Of a DNA stretch of 64,000 nucleotides, positions 1 through 11,743 are shown one piece after another. The translations under genes and the position numbers were made by a program. Positions within the stretch are counted from its first letter, which is position 1, and each line of letters starts with the position of its first letter. The notes under the pieces are model-generated. The model was not told the DNA's origin. It ran no database searches and saw only the letters and a list, made by a program, of their open reading frames with translations. The DNA is from Auricularia sp. M13 (Eukaryota; Basidiomycota; Agaricomycetes; Auriculariales; Auriculariaceae). The stretch is taken from contig CM073204.1 of the NCBI GenBank assembly GCA_037042915.1, positions 744,001 through 808,000 on the forward strand, given 5' to 3'.

Positions 1-404
1 GGGCAGAATCTGCGTAGGCCATGAGCGGAACGAGCTAAGCAATTTACGGGGCCGATTTTGTCATGTCGCATGTAAGATCGCCAAGACCTGCAACGAACCC
101 TCGCATGCGGCTCTATCACCTATGACAATTGCCGAATAAGCTCTTGCATGTTGCGTACCCCCAAGCCCCGGCCGAGCAATTCTGGCGGCAAAGTACGAGT
201 AGTACCCATGTATAGAACGTATTTGGGGTTATGTCGACGAGCTCTAAGAACGTTAAAGGGTCAGATGAAGATGACAAGGTGCATGTACAGCAATCGACAT
301 GCTAGGCCAGATTGTGCAGAAAAATATCACTATATTTTTTGTTGTGGACAATGTCGAACCCTTGGGAGCCGCTGACTGCCGAGCACGGCGCTACGATGCC
401 ATTT

Positions 405-882
405 CTACTGCCCCTTTTTGACCAAGGTGATCTCCTTTAGCGCCTTCTTCCTTGCGTCGTCAAGCCTGTCCTCAAGCTGTTTGGTAAAGTCGGCGTAAGT
501 CATCTAGGGTATGATCAATTCGCGTATATCCTAATGAGCTATTACGCACCTCAACCCCCCTCGCCACGATCAGGTCATTTGGACCAATGAGCTCGGGGTT
601 GACGGTCTGACTCTGCCCAGATACATAAGCAGAAGTAGGTGATGGCTGCTCGACGGATCCGCTATTCTGCACTACCATTAATCTGCGATCCTTGTACAAG
701 AATATCGAATATCCTCGGACCTGTGCAGTATTGTCGGGCACGTACGGAACAACCAAGTGCTGATTGAGCTTGGTCAGCGGAAACTCGTATATATGTGTCC
801 TGGGGTCCATGAGTGTGTCGACACGTATACTTGGGTGGGAGTCAAAGTGAAGGAGCAGCCGCAATGTTCCGACGACGGACAA
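405..882 (-). CDS. Small two-exon hypothetical protein (dup copy 1)
   Basis: Start codon at 882 (MSVVGTLRLLL), exon 1 to 550, a 46-nt GT-AG intron at 504-549, then a short second exon ending at the stop at 405-407. The second exon encodes MTYADFTKQLEDRLDDARKK and a lysine-rich tail, probably a short helix. The product is about 140 residues with no signal peptide or membrane segment. I do not recognise the family. It is transcribed divergently from the WD40-like gene, with only 44 bp between the two start codons, so the two probably share a promoter. The reading frame is preserved in both duplication copies, which supports a real gene. Confidence 0.55.
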
Positions 883-926
883 AGGAAGCTTCCCGTTTTC
901 CTACCTGCCTGCCTACCTCCTCCACG

Positions 927-2306
927 ATGACGGACCAAACCCTCAAATATACTCGCACGCATTTACTGCGGCAACAACAACCAGCTGTGACCGCTCTGGC
1001 CCTTCAGCCGAACGGGCAGCTCCTTGCTGTATGCCACGAGCCCACGCCAGACCTCAATATAACGCTTTGGAAGCTCGGCGCCTCCAGCGGAGACATTGTG
1101 TTCACGATGAAGCTTCCTTTCCAAGCTACATCAGTGGTTTGGCCCGTTGATGGCCTTGGTGCAGCTTTCTTCGGGCACGGAGACGCAATAATGATTATGC
1201 TCGCCTGCGAGAAGGTCCGTATGGGCGCCCCCTGCCATTTATTTGCATTTGACTATTATCTTAGAAGAAAGTCAAGATCGCGCTTGCGGAATTTTGGGGT
1301 CAAAACGTACTTGCGGTGGCTTTCCGCAAGGAGCACTACGACCATCGCCTCGCGGTCGCGTCCAGCACTGGAATTATCATTACCGAGATCACAGGTGGTA
1401 AGTTCTGTCGATTTCAGGCGCGACGGCAGATTCAAATTTGGCTTAGGAGGCACTAAATATAAGCATCTGCTGCACATGGAGCACCATACAGACGCTGCTC
1501 AGCCGGTCGCACTGTCTTGGGACAAGGACGAAGCAGGCGGGAATATTCTATGGGCTGCCTATCACGATGGCTCTGTAATGTGAGTGCGCTGTAGCATGCT
1601 AGATCGTGTGACAGGTGCAGGCTCTGATTGACGACCCTTGTTATAGGCAAAGCAACGCAGATACGGGAAATCGTACTGTGCGGATCAGCGCTCAGGGTCG
1701 GATGCCTACGTCTGTTTCTATCTTCAAGCTTTGGCCATTGCTCACGCGTCGCTAGAACTTGGGCATCATTTTCGTACAACCGCCTCGCAGCCATCGACAC
1801 CTTAAGCCGTCTATTTATGTATGATTTGGCTGTCAATGGTCAGTCCATGCTACTTTCCAAGGATGTCAGCTACGCATGTTTTGCACACGGTGGCGCGGCA
1901 CTCCTCCATGGGAGCGGCGCATCTATAGTTGTGTCCGATGTCCAAGACGGTGATTGCATCGCGAATATTGAGGATACCGGTGAGGATTTCGAGAGGCCGA
2001 TAATTTTGATTGTTCTCAATTAGTTTTCAGGACATAGTGGAATCCAGTTTGTTGCTGTACGTGTCAGTCAAGCGATGATTCTGTATTAACTATTACTATA
2101 GGCAAACGCCCAACCGAGCCCATGGATGGTTTGCACGGCTTCTCACTCGAGCTTCGGCATTGAAGTCACTGTCTGGCAAGTTCTGGCCGATCAAGGACGC
2201 GCCTCTCAAGGTCGGGGCAAGCTCCTTCGCGACCCTGTGAATTGGCTCCGAGTGGTGTCTGTCTGGATTGTTCTTGTCGCTGGATGGCTTGTCTTCAAGA
2301 AGTAGT
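927..2306 (+). CDS. WD40-like protein with C-terminal membrane anchor (dup copy 1)
   Basis: Start at ATG 927 (MTDQTLKYTRTHLL). The N-terminal part reads like a degenerate WD40 propeller: a strand with PAVTALALQPNGQLLAVCHE followed by LWKLG, and later blades around AVASSTGIIITEI, ALSWDKDEAG and IVVSDVQDGDCIANI. Introns include 1,215-1,264 (50 nt, GT-AG) and others near 1,400, 1,578-1,645 and 2,030-2,100. The last exon ends with VVSVWIVLVAGWLVFKK and a stop at 2,304-2,306, a single C-terminal membrane helix with a basic end, as in tail-anchored proteins. The partner is unknown. Proteins with WD40 repeats plus a C-terminal anchor include Sec12, but the match is not specific enough to name it so. 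It shares a 44-bp divergent promoter with the gene at 405-882. Confidence 0.6.
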
Positions 2307-2398
2307 CTTATGTATGGAGCAGAACATGCACAGAATATTGGATTAGCATTTCGCTGAGAGACAAGATAACTGGAAGGCAAGATTATGAGAAGTTTTCA

Positions 2399-2840
2399 TT
2401 CGCGCGCGGTCTTGCGCTCCGTCCTGGCGACCTGATCGTGTGGAATGAAGGCGCTTGAGTGCCCTGGAACATGGTAAGCTCGGTGCGACAAGCTCGTGCG
2501 GCATGGACTGACATTTCCTGGAAAGCTTTGGCGCTGTGTGGCTGGGTCTGCTCTGGCAACGGCAGCGGCTGCCAGTGACGATCCTGCGCAGGCGGAGGAC
2601 GGACGGTTATACGGGGCGCATAGAACGGTTTGCGTCGGGCGCGGCGCTCGCGCTGGCCTGGCGGCGTCGCAAGCAGCGTCGGCGCGGGTGAGCGCCTGTT
2701 CCAAGCAACGGGCGCGCTGCCGGGATTTTCCGGCGCGCTCTCAAGCTCCTGCCTTGCGCCCGGACCCACCTCGCAGCCAGGCCGGGCGCTGCCTCTGGCG
2801 CTGCGTGCGCTGCATCTCCCGTTTGGCTCGCGCGCTGGCA
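2399..2840 (-). repeat. rep-A interspersed repeat, inverted copy (dup copy 1)
   Basis: About 442 bp, the reverse complement of 10,651-11,092 with only a few differences. It begins near cgcgcggtcttgcg and ends at ctcgcgcgctggca. All six frames are open for stretches because the sequence is GC-rich, but the frames differ between copies and resemble no family, so I treat it as non-coding. Together with the 10,651 copy it makes a pair of inverted repeats ~8.25 kb apart. Confidence 0.85.
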
Positions 2841-4199
2841 TTTCCTTCCATTTACACAGTATGACGGCCGCCGACCGCATGTGCGGCCAGCTTCGCAAGA
2901 CGGCTGCGCGACGGGCTTGACCAACGAATTCGAGCGCAGAAGACGAAGAACCGCTGTGTCCGTCCGCTGGCTGGTTGCCTACGTACACACCATGCGGAAT
3001 CCTGACGCGTCAAGCACGCATGTCCCCGACGGCTTCCCAGCGTTCAGTCCAAGCAACGGTGGCAGCAACTCGCCCCTTCCCCGCCCGCCGTTTCTTGGGA
3101 ATCTCCCCACTTCGGGACCCCACTTCGAGTCCTCCGCCCCCGTGAACAGGACATCATCTACCCAGCCTGATCATTTATGCACGAACTGTCGAACTGCAAC
3201 ATGAAGTATGTATCCAAGCTCCAGGATAAGTATCCAAACCTCATCTCACCCGTCTTACCCTTCTGCGCAGCACGCAGCACGTCACCTGAACACAAATTCA
3301 AAGGAGCCGGTGAGCCGCGCGATGCTCACGCCTGACCAGCGAAGGTGAGCTCGGCGAGGACTCTACCCACGTCGTCAGCGTCCTTACCTAGACGCGCAAC
3401 TCAGTCTTCGTCTGGAAAGCGCAGGAGCGAGCGGCGCAGGCCCCTCAAAGCGTCGCCCGCGTTATTCCATGCGGAGGAGACGGCAGGAGAGATCGCAGCC
3501 GCCGCGGCCTGCACGCAGGTCGAAGCAGAAGTCTAGAGGTATGCAATCCCACTCAAATGTTGTCGGGATGCTAACATCGACTTGAAGCTTGCGACGCACG
3601 GCGACCAAATAAGACCAGACGAGTTGGTCCCAATGGGCAGAGTCTCGTGTGCAGGGGCTGGCTTGCGACAGATTGCCCTTGCTTTTGCATCGACTCTACA
3701 GCATCGACACACGGCGCGATACGCGGCGACGCTATCCCCGTTTTTCTCTCGGAGGCTAGGCGGCTTCGAGCTGCTCATCAGCCCGAAAGACGGGGCCTCC
3801 GCGCTCGATGTACGTCCTGCTGCTTGTTTTGGGTCTCGTTTCTTACATTCTGCTGTGTGCGGACAGTTTATGCTTTTGCAGTGTCAAATGCATGTTGCCT
3901 TCCAAGTCCCAAAGTCCGGAAGGCAAGTTCTGTGCGCACAGTGGACGAACATTCTGCCATGCTTACACATCGTCCAGTCGCCACCACCCCTCTTCATCAA
4001 CATCTGCATTTATACCGTCCGACTCTGCCCGGGAACGGCGTCCGAGCCGGTTCTGCCACTCCACGACGGGTGCAGCGTGTTGGTGATCTATGCCATGAAG
4101 CCCTGTGCCAGATGGCCTCGTCAGTACGATAGACCGCGCCGGAGCTCGTCGCGTTGCCCCCCGATTGATAGGTCGAGTCGGCGATGCCGCCGCCCGCGT
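2841..4199. other. Unassigned stretch with short open frames (dup copy 1; copy 2 at 30,957-32,314)
   Basis: Plus-strand open frames here include one starting MRNPDASSTHVPDGFPAF at 2,991 (serine/proline-rich) and others at 3,345 and 3,808. They may be 5-prime exons of the disordered coding region that follows, but I could not connect them convincingly by splice sites. A TGACGCGTCA palindrome at 3,003-3,012 contains an MluI-type ACGCGT site. The two duplication copies differ here by at least one single-base indel (near 3,739). Confidence 0.3.
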
Positions 4200-6661
4200 C
4201 GGGCTCCGCGGCCTGAACTGGTCGATGGCCGTTAAGCCACAGGCCGCGTCGACCCCGCTTTTGACGGTTTCCAGCCCGGCACTGCATGAATATCGAAGGC
4301 GAAGGGACTACAGCGCGGTCAGGCGGAGAAACCTACTGCGAAGCTCGTCCCGTGTATTGCTGCAGCTGAATGCACGGACGAGGAGGCGGGCGGGACTGTT
4401 CGACGATGGCGCCATTGGAAACGCGGGGGGCGCTGGCTTGATGGACGTCCACGCGGACGCCGGGTTCGACAACCTAAGAATGACCACGCCTACGTTGATG
4501 GCCACGCCGCTCCTATCATCCACTCCTCTGTCGCCGGCGCCGGCTTCAAGCCCCGCTTCCTGCTGCTGAACCCCCTGGCACCGTCATCGCCGAGTCGTAC
4601 CCGCTGCGCGCTTCGGTCGCCGTGTGGTTTGCCGTCGCTGCGCCTGGAGCAGGAGGGTCGGTCGTGGGCCGACGACGATCACGGTGAACCTCGAGCTGCT
4701 CATCTCGCGTCGTCGCAAAACTCGGGTTTCTAGCATCGCATCAGCGTCAGCGGCGCGCTGCACGGATTCCTCCGCCATCGACTGTGCCCCAGCATCGCCC
4801 CGTTGCTGGAATGCGCGGCTCGGCGAGACTGTTTCTGAGGCCACTGATGACGAGGAGGCCGCTCCCGCCGCCGCTGAGGAGGACGCAAACGACGCTGCTG
4901 ACCAGGACGGCTCGTTCGACCTGTCGGCGTCATCGTCGCTGGCCGTCTCTACTGGCGCAGACCAGGAAGATACCCCGTCAGCACCGGTGCATCGTCACCT
5001 TTGACGCGCGAGAATCTCCGCCAGCTGGCTCTCTCGCAGGGCGGCCCGCGCGAGAGCGTGAGCGGGGGCTCGCTCGCGTGGTCCGCGCACGAGTCTGCGG
5101 TCGGCGCGCTCGAGGCGGCGCTGCACAAGCTGTGCACCATGCGCAGCAGCGGGTCTCTTAACTCGCTCTCGCCGCGCGCTCGCCCGACCCGAGTCCGCTG
5201 CGTGCTGAGTTCGGGCGGCCGTCGGGCGCGAGCACGCCCAGCCCGCTGCGTAGTACCTTTGCGCCCGAGCCTGCGCCCGCTAGCAACGACGTGTCGCCAA
5301 CCTTCTCGCAGTTCAGCTTCACGACCGAGAGACCACGACCATGCGCATGCGGAGCAGGTGTCCGACGGCTTGCTGTCGGAGGACGGGCGCGACGAGGTGC
5401 CATCCGTCTCGCTGCCCAAGCCGAAGCGCAAGTCGTCCAAGGCGCTCGATGTGCCCTCCACGTCACGCCGGCGCGTGTCGCATCTCGACGCTCCGATGAC
5501 TTCCACACCCTCAAGACCGGAGCGCCGCCGCGCCTCGCATATGGACTCCCCGCGGTCTGCTATCCTTCAGGGACAACGAGAGCACGTCCGACGGTGAGAG
5601 CGAGGTCGCGCTGCTCTCGCTTGACCAGATTCTCGGCGAGGTCTTTCCCAGCGCGTCGCCGGAGGTCCACCCCGTATTCTCGGCGAGGTCTTTCCCAGCG
5701 CGTCGCCGGAGGTCCACCCCGTGCCGTCCAGGATGATCAAGCGCGTGCCAGCTTCGACTTCGATTTTCATCGCACGAGCGAGGAGGAGGACCGCTCGCAC
5801 TGGCGGGACTCGATTCGATTCCCTGGCTCTGAGAGCCGCGACTCGCTGCCCAGTGGAAGTCGCGCGCGCACCAAGAGCGGGAAGTTCGTGAAGCGCGTGC
5901 TGAGCAAGCTGCACCCTCGTCGCGAGGAGGAGCTCGGTATGCCCAGCGGCAGTAAGACCTTCAACGCGAGCACGGTATCGTTGGCGCCGCACAGCAGCGA
6001 GAAGCAGTCGCACACGCGCCGGTCGAGCAAGCCGTCCAATAAGGACTTCAAGACGCAGCGCAGCCGCACGGTGTCGAGCACGCTCTCCAGGGCGATGACC
6101 ACGCCCGAGCCCGCCGCCCATGCCGCCGGTACCGCAGGCCGGTCCCTCGTCCGAAACGCGGAGCAGGACGATGTCGCTCTTTTCGTCGGGCCTGGGCATG
6201 CCGGAACGCGAGCACGTGCAGACGAGGTAAGCTACCCATATACTTGCGTAAACGAAGCTCACGCGGGGCAGTTCGGGACACTGGTCGGCTCTGAGAGTCG
6301 GTCGCAGAAGTCGCGTCCAGGCAGCTCGGCGAGCTCTGGCAAGCATGTGCACCATCCGCGTCCTGAGGTCACTGTGGCTTGGACCGAGCTCATCGAGCCG
6401 CACCCCCATCCCCGTGCGCGCTCCTCCTCGCCTTCGCCTACCCGCGCGCGTTCGATGTCCCCAAGACGCCCATCAGGCGACCGCAGGATGAGTATCAGCA
6501 ACGTCGCGAAGGACCAGCCGACGTATGTTGAGCCACACCGCCCGCCGCTGGCTGTGCTCAGCAGCAGCGTGCGCCGGCGGACAATGAGCGCAGGGACTGT
6601 AGATGCTCGTGTGCGTTTGAGCTCATTGTTTTCCTTCACACCCGCTTACGGAATGGAATAG
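4200..6661 (+). pseudogene. Disrupted Ser/Pro-rich disordered protein gene (dup copy 1)
   Basis: A plus-strand stretch with strong low-complexity coding character but no single open frame. It has an acidic Ala/Glu/Asp segment near 4,850-4,970, Ser/Pro-rich segments through 5,600, a basic-acidic stretch with FDFDFHRTSEEEDRSHW at 5,755, and an SSPSPTRARS-type Arg/Ser region at 6,420. It ends with a stop at 6,659-6,661. A 47-bp unit (attctcggcg...ccaccccgt) is tandemly duplicated at about 5,628-5,721. As 47 is not a multiple of three, this breaks the frame. The two duplication copies differ by single-base indels near 4,977, 5,172, 5,537 and 5,733, so part of the damage may be sequence error. No known domain was seen. 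It could be a multi-exon gene rather than a pseudogene. Confidence 0.45.
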
Positions 6662-7234
6662 AGGTCGGTGTCGTGGGCTGGCATCCTGCACACACCTCCT
6701 CACAAGCGCGCATGAACGATGTCCGCCTCTGGGCCGCCGCAACCGTCGCCCGTTCAGGAAGAGCATCAGCAACAGCTGATAGCCCACCTTCGTTGATGGT
6801 CAAGCCGCGCCCACAGCGCGACCGCATTTTGTCGAACTCGTTCATCCATTATCTTGCGCACACGATCGCGTTTGCCGGAGGAAGTGGGAGGGTCTGTGCG
6901 TAGCGCAGCGTCGGGGCTGTCGCTACCGGGCCCCGTAGAGGAGGAGACTGTAAAGGCGAGGCGTGAGAGAGAGAGGGCGAGTTCGGACCAGGCTTGTTTC
7001 TCTTGTGTCCCGGGTGTCCAAGAAAGGCACACAGTAAATTGGATCTGTACGAAACCTTACGGTATACTCTAAGGATAAGTTCAAAACAAAACACATTATA
7101 TTGTTCTATGCTCGTATCTGCTGCTTGTGTTCCTCTGAAGTGAATTTGTTGCCGCGCCCGGGTTGGCCCCTTGGACTCGGACTAGTTGTTCCTGCTCCGC
7201 GGTAACTGCGTGTTCCCAACGCTTTCACTAGGCC
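6662..7234. other. Intergenic stretch before the MFS gene (dup copy 1; copy 2 at 34,775-35,345)
   Basis: Only short overlapping frames on both strands. Nothing recognisable. It presumably contains the 3-prime end of the disordered gene and the promoter of the transporter gene. Confidence 0.4.
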
Positions 7235-9066
7235 ATGCCTTCGGTGTCATCGCGTACTCTGCACGTTGCGCAGGTCGCATTTGCTGTCATATTCTGGTGG
7301 GCTCTTCGGCAGCTCTGGCTTTCGTGGTCGCTTATGACAGCTCCTAGCGTCGCTTGCTCGGGCGTGGTACTCGGCTTCGCAGGTCTGAAATATGATAATT
7401 CCGCCTGAACCATGCTCATAATCCAATAGCACTGAAACCCGTTCTTATTCGCCAACGCGTGCTGCTTGATGCACGGCATGCAGGCTGCGTTGAGCGTTAA
7501 AGGCTATTGCCAGGCGTATATCGAGGTCCATGCGTGTCCCAAGACGAACACCGCGACGAACAGCCCTGCGACGCCCAGGTATCTATAATCTGGTCATTTG
7601 TAGGCCGTCCTTCCTCTCTGACCGCGTTTCAGATCTCAGGCTCAATCGCCTGTTCACGCTGGCCGCCGTCATGTTGAATGCATGTTCCACATATAAACGC
7701 TGACAGTAATGGCTCCCTAACGCCCTTCTTCAACGCAGGTTATCGCCTTGCCAGTCGGCATTATTCTTGATCACGTTGGTCCTCGGTGGACGTGTCTTCT
7801 TGGGAGCAACGATATTTGCCTTGGGCAACATTGCATTCGGATTCGGTCAAGAGGGTCCAGGTTCGTGAACGGTCTTATACGACTTCATGGGTTTGTCTGA
7901 CTTGAACCAGTGGATATGTATCTCACGTGTGCGCCTTACTCGCTGCAAGCTGCCGCTGACTCGGTGAAAGCGGTTTCATCGCGATGGCCATTGGTGGCCC
8001 TCCCATTTATATGTCGGCACTTCACCTGTCAAATGCACGACTCGCTCGGGGTTCGTCATGAGCCTGATTACAAGCTCTTTCGACGTGTCCAGCGTACCAT
8101 TTCTGGGCCTTTATTGGCTTGACTCCTGGTGCGTACTTTTCCGCTGGCTCCGATTGTACACTAGAATCAAAATATCGCAAGCTTGATGGAGCCCTACCCA
8201 TAAGGATATTCGTGTGGGCATGCACGGTCATTCCTGCTCTGTACGCGGCCTGCTAGTGACTCGAATCACCTATTGACGGAACACCCAGGATCGCCTTAGA
8301 ACTGTCCACCATTGGACCTATGCATTCATATTCTTTGGACGAGTTCGAATCCGTTGACGTTGGGCAAGACCCGCCGACGCATGGAGTCCTTGTGGCCCAT
8401 GAGGTGTATATGCATTCGGAGGTCAACTTCGAGGAGTCCGAGATCGTCTCACTCGTGCGGTCGCTATCTCCGTCTCCTCCTCCTTCTCTCGCCCGCAAGG
8501 AGTCCAGTCCTGTGCATGATCCCGTCCAGGGTGTGCTGGTCGGCCGTAGGCTTCGCGAACAGGTCACGGGCCGCTGGTTTACGTGGGTACACCTTCGTCT
8601 TTCTCTTGTGATATTAATGCAACCACCAGTGCTATCAGCTTATTCCTTTGCATCCACGCGTAAGCTCCCGTGAGGAACCCGAAGCACCATACTGATGAGG
8701 CTTGCAGTGCGCGTATCAACTACATCCAGACCGTGCAGTCGCAACTTGTCTGGTATATCGCTCCTCAGCCAGCCCAGGCTCTCGGAGTCCTTTGCCATCC
8801 TGTGGCTGGCCCGCTCCGCGGCAACTATACGCCCGCGGCGGCCGATGTGCTGGCGGTCACGGTGCCGGCGCTGGAGGGTGGTAGAGGTGAACATTGTGCT
8901 GTTCCGACTTGCAACCGCGGTCGACGCGGATGCGGCTGTCAGAATGTGGCTGCCGCCGCTCAAGGCGCTCTCCTCCCGCACATGGCTTACTGCCAGCTGC
9001 AAGCACTGTGCTACGTCGCGCTGCACGGCCATTCCCCTGCTGCTGTGTTCGTCCTTAAAGTACTGA
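7235..9066 (+). CDS. FMP42/SLC43-like MFS transporter, frames disturbed (dup copy 1)
   Basis: Successive plus-strand exon-like pieces match the fungal FMP42 / SLC43 branch of the major facilitator superfamily, membrane permeases thought to carry amino acids or similar solutes. In order: MPSVSSRTLHVAQVAFAVIF (7,235) with VVLGFAGLKYDN, the first helix; LRLNRLFTLAAVMLN then ALPVGIILDHVGPRW (7,640-7,790), the loop 2-3 signature; ATIFALGNIAFGFGQEG; GFIAMAIGGPPIYMSALHL (about 7,975-8,040); GFVMSLITSSFDVSSVPF (8,050-8,100), the typical helix 5 region; a cytoplasmic loop (8,320-8,580); and NYIQTVQSQLVWYI (8,720). A GC-AG intron is likely at about 7,680-7,738 because it restores LN-VIALPVG. Some stops interrupt the simple frames, so it may be a multi-intron gene, a young pseudogene or a sequence affected by indel errors. 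Confidence 0.55.
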
Positions 9067-10092
9067 TTCCTCTTTACTGAACTTGTAACGGCGAGGTTAT
9101 TCCAGTATAGAACTTGTTCCTTGTGGCCGATATCTGATATACATGTGATCTGAACTAAAACGTGCTCACTGGTTCGGTTCGAGCAGAGCATATTGGAGAG
9201 GATGCGTGCGGACAGGACAAGGACCACGGGCCATAAGCTGGTTATGATGTCAAGCAAGAGCAGGCGCGTTCGAGTGGGATGTGCGCAGGACGTGCCGCGC
9301 CTGCATAATCCGTCAGACGAACCATATCCTGCGACCGAACGTCAGCACGCAAGTAAGGCATGATTATCGAACACGTGCATACACCAGCACGCCGGTGAGG
9401 GCGAGCGCGCTCGTTTGGGGACGCGCTCGAGCACGTACCGACCGTGAGCATCGTTGGAGCGGAGCCAGGATCGCACCCATCATCGAATGCGACCATTGTT
9501 CGATAGCCACACCCGCCTTGCCTTATATCGGCTGTATGCAAATTGCAGCGTCCGGCAATGCATATCGCGAGCGAGGGCTAGCGTTCGTAGCGCGGTCTGC
9601 TATATAAACAAACACGTAACCTGGACGGGTAAAAAAGGATTGTAGCGTCCAGCGAGCAGGGCACGGACGACGGCGACAAGATAGGCCACGACTTCGTTGT
9701 TATGGTGCCGACGCGGTCCAGAAGATGCTGGAGGTCAGGATCAGCAGCATATAGCCGCAGATACATGGCATGCAAACGCACGAATGCTGCATTTACGGGT
9801 GATAGTGAGCAAGACGACTTGAATGGTATTGTGAATCGGTAGGCGTATCATCGTCTCGTTGTCCTCGATAGTCGGTCGTGCCGCACGGGATCGCGCGCCA
9901 GCCAGCAATATCGTATGATAAGGCTATAAGAGCAGCCAGATGTCAAGTAGAGAAAGGGTTTCTTTCTCCTCGGCCATCGGTCGTCTAACTCGAGAGCGGA
10001 AGCGCCGCCGAGCCAGTGCGAGGCTCGAATCCATGCATCACGTTACGCTGTGCTAGCAAGCGTTTAGCAGACGACTCGCGCAATAAGACCGC
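9067..10092. other. Unassigned stretch (dup copy 1; copy 2 at 37,178-38,200)
   Basis: Several minus-strand frames of 60-200 residues occur (for example 8,640-9,257 with LWPVVLVLSARILSNML, a possible membrane helix, and 9,242-9,541). They do not add up to a recognised family and their frames change between the copies through indels near 9,400 and 9,457 (37,517 and 37,565). A decayed membrane-protein gene on the minus strand is possible. Confidence 0.3.
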
Positions 10093-10587
10093 TCAGACAT
10101 ACATCACCGACTGACGGAGCACTGGAAGCAGAGCTGTGGTGGGATGGTCCGGATGAACAAAACTCGGCATAGCCTGGCCAGCAAAGATTACTTGACTTAC
10201 AGCAGAGATTTTGCGCCGCTTGGCGCCCTCTTCTGGAACGCCAGGCTGTCCGATCGCGCAAATTGGTAACTTGATTTGCACGGCCAGCGTCTGGAGGGAA
10301 TATGTACGGTCAGCGGAAGGTTGGTCGGATGGCGAAGATGACTTGACCTGCGGCAAAGAATAAGAGGACTTCATCTGGGTAAGGTAGCTCCGTGGGGTGT
10401 CGATTGCAGCAGGCACTTGAGAACATGAATGAATATATTGGTCGAGCGCATCTATAGCACTCGATCTAAATGCCGAGCTATGTTTCAGCGTACCAGGGCC
10501 TGTAATGAGATATCGGGCTCGGGTCCGTTCGTTCGGCGCGAACTCGCACCGCTCCGCCATGCCAACGTCGACAGCAAATGCATTCAC
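10093..10587 (-). CDS. Hypothetical ORF, 164 codons (dup copy 1)
   Basis: Open frame from an ATG at 10,587 (MNAFAVDVGMAERCEF) to 10,093, serine-rich in the middle, with no signal, membrane segment or known motif. It is conserved without change of length in the second duplication copy, but recent duplication alone explains that. It ends beside the rep-A copy. It may be a chance ORF. Confidence 0.25.
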   Translation of the reverse strand: MNAFAVDVGMAERCEFAPNERTRARYLITGPGTLKHSSAFRSSAIDALDQYIHSCSQVPAAIDTPRSYLTQMKSSYSLPQVKSSSPSDQPSADRTYSLQTLAVQIKLPICAIGQPGVPEEGAKRRKISAVSQVIFAGQAMPSFVHPDHPTTALLPVLRQSVMYV

Positions 10588-10650
10588 GTCCGGGAGCGGA
10601 AGTGGGGACAGTTAGACATTCAGCTTCCAGGACTCGATATGAGAACAGTC

Positions 10651-11560
10651 GTGCCAGCGCGCGAGCCGAACGGGAGAGGCAGCGCACGCAGCGCCAGAGG
10701 CAGCGCCCGGCCTGGCTGCGAGGTGGGTCCGGGCGCAAGGCAGGAGCTTGAGAGCGCGCCGGAGAATCCCGGCCGCGCGCCCGTTGCTTGGAACAGGCGC
10801 TCACCCGCGCCGACACTGCTTGCGACGCCGCCAGGCGCGAGCGCCGCGCCCGACGCAAACCGTTCTATGCGCCCCGTATAACCGTCCGTCCTCCGCCTGC
10901 GCAGGATCGTCACTGGCAGCCGCTGCCGTTGCCAGAGCAGACCCAGCCACACAGCGCCAAAGCTTTCCAGGAAATGTCAGTCCATGCCGCACGAGCTTGT
11001 CGCACCGAGCTTACCATGTTCCAGGGCACTCAAGCGCCTTCATTCCACACGATCAGGTCGCCAGGACGGAGCGCAAGACCGCGCGCAAGACTACGCGCGC
11101 CCGAATGCGCAGGGGCTGTTTCTGTCTGCGTAAAAATGACTGGCCACACGTCCCCATTCCTCGAATCCGCCCAGCTTGCTGTCCATCCCCCTCATCCGTC
11201 GCACGAATTATCTCAGCCTGGCAGCCCGCCAGGCACCCCGCACGCATACCGCTCTGGCTTTCCCGGTCTTCTCGCTGCAGAGCGCCCGCTCCCTGCTTTT
11301 TGCCATCGTCTTCCTCTCCGCTTCGTGTTTGTTGGCCCTGCATATCCCTGGACCTACGCTTTGCTATACGCCCAGACAGTATTGCACCGTTCATGATTGT
11401 CTTTTGCACCATATGCTTTGCCTATGTCGCACCTTGTTGTCTTCCCACAGATTTGTTCTACATTTTGTCTCTTGACATGATACAGCGCATTTGTTCTATG
11501 ATAGTATCGTAATCGCTGCTCTGGCGTCGTCCTGAATTTTGCAAAATTATTATCATACAA
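10651..11560 (+). repeat. rep-A interspersed repeat, longest copy (dup copy 1)
   Basis: The first 442 bp match 2,399-2,840 in reverse complement. From about 11,030 on, including aaaaatgactggccaca at 11,133, the sequence is also homologous (about two thirds identity by eye) to the reverse complement of 15,870-16,510, and this homology continues past the duplication end at 11,258. The repeat is therefore at least ~800 bp long. No open frame is shared between copies. Its right boundary is uncertain. Confidence 0.7.
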
Positions 11561-11743
11561 TGACCCTGCCGCAGTGTAGGAATTCAAGTTGTGCATCGAT
11601 GCTCAAGCGCTCAAGTCGAGACTCGGATTAGTTATTCCTCCCTGTAGCCCCCTGATTATAGTCTTATACTAGACGTTAGGATCCGTTCGCGACCCACCAC
11701 GACAGTTTGGTTCCGGATTTGCTGTCCTTCTCTCCTCTCAGGC

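Larger units (their letters stand above)
1..11258 (+). repeat. Segmental duplication, copy 1 (~11.26 kb direct repeat)
   Basis: This block is repeated in the same orientation at 28,116-39,371, with 16.9 kb between the copies. Reading both by eye, I noticed roughly two dozen differences, mostly one- or two-base indels with a few substitutions, so the copies are nearly identical. The block starts at the window edge, so its true left end is unknown. Homology stops after 11,258. In this copy the sequence beyond that point is still homologous to a diverged repeat at 15.9-16.5 kb, so the right flank here looks original. The block carries a small gene, a WD40-like gene, a disordered coding region, an MFS transporter and inverted rep-A copies. 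Confidence 0.95.

Noticed and set aside
2383-2988. 201-codon minus-strand frame in rep-A
   Set aside because: The frame is interrupted or shifted in the other rep-A copies, and all frames are open because of base composition.
3003-3012. TGACGCGTCA at 3,003 (and in copy 2) as a further hairpin of the family
   Set aside because: It contains the core sequence but has no complementary arms around it.
9980-10045. tRNA-like gctcgaatcc near 10,030
   Set aside because: No matching T-stem, anticodon arm or acceptor stem could be drawn.
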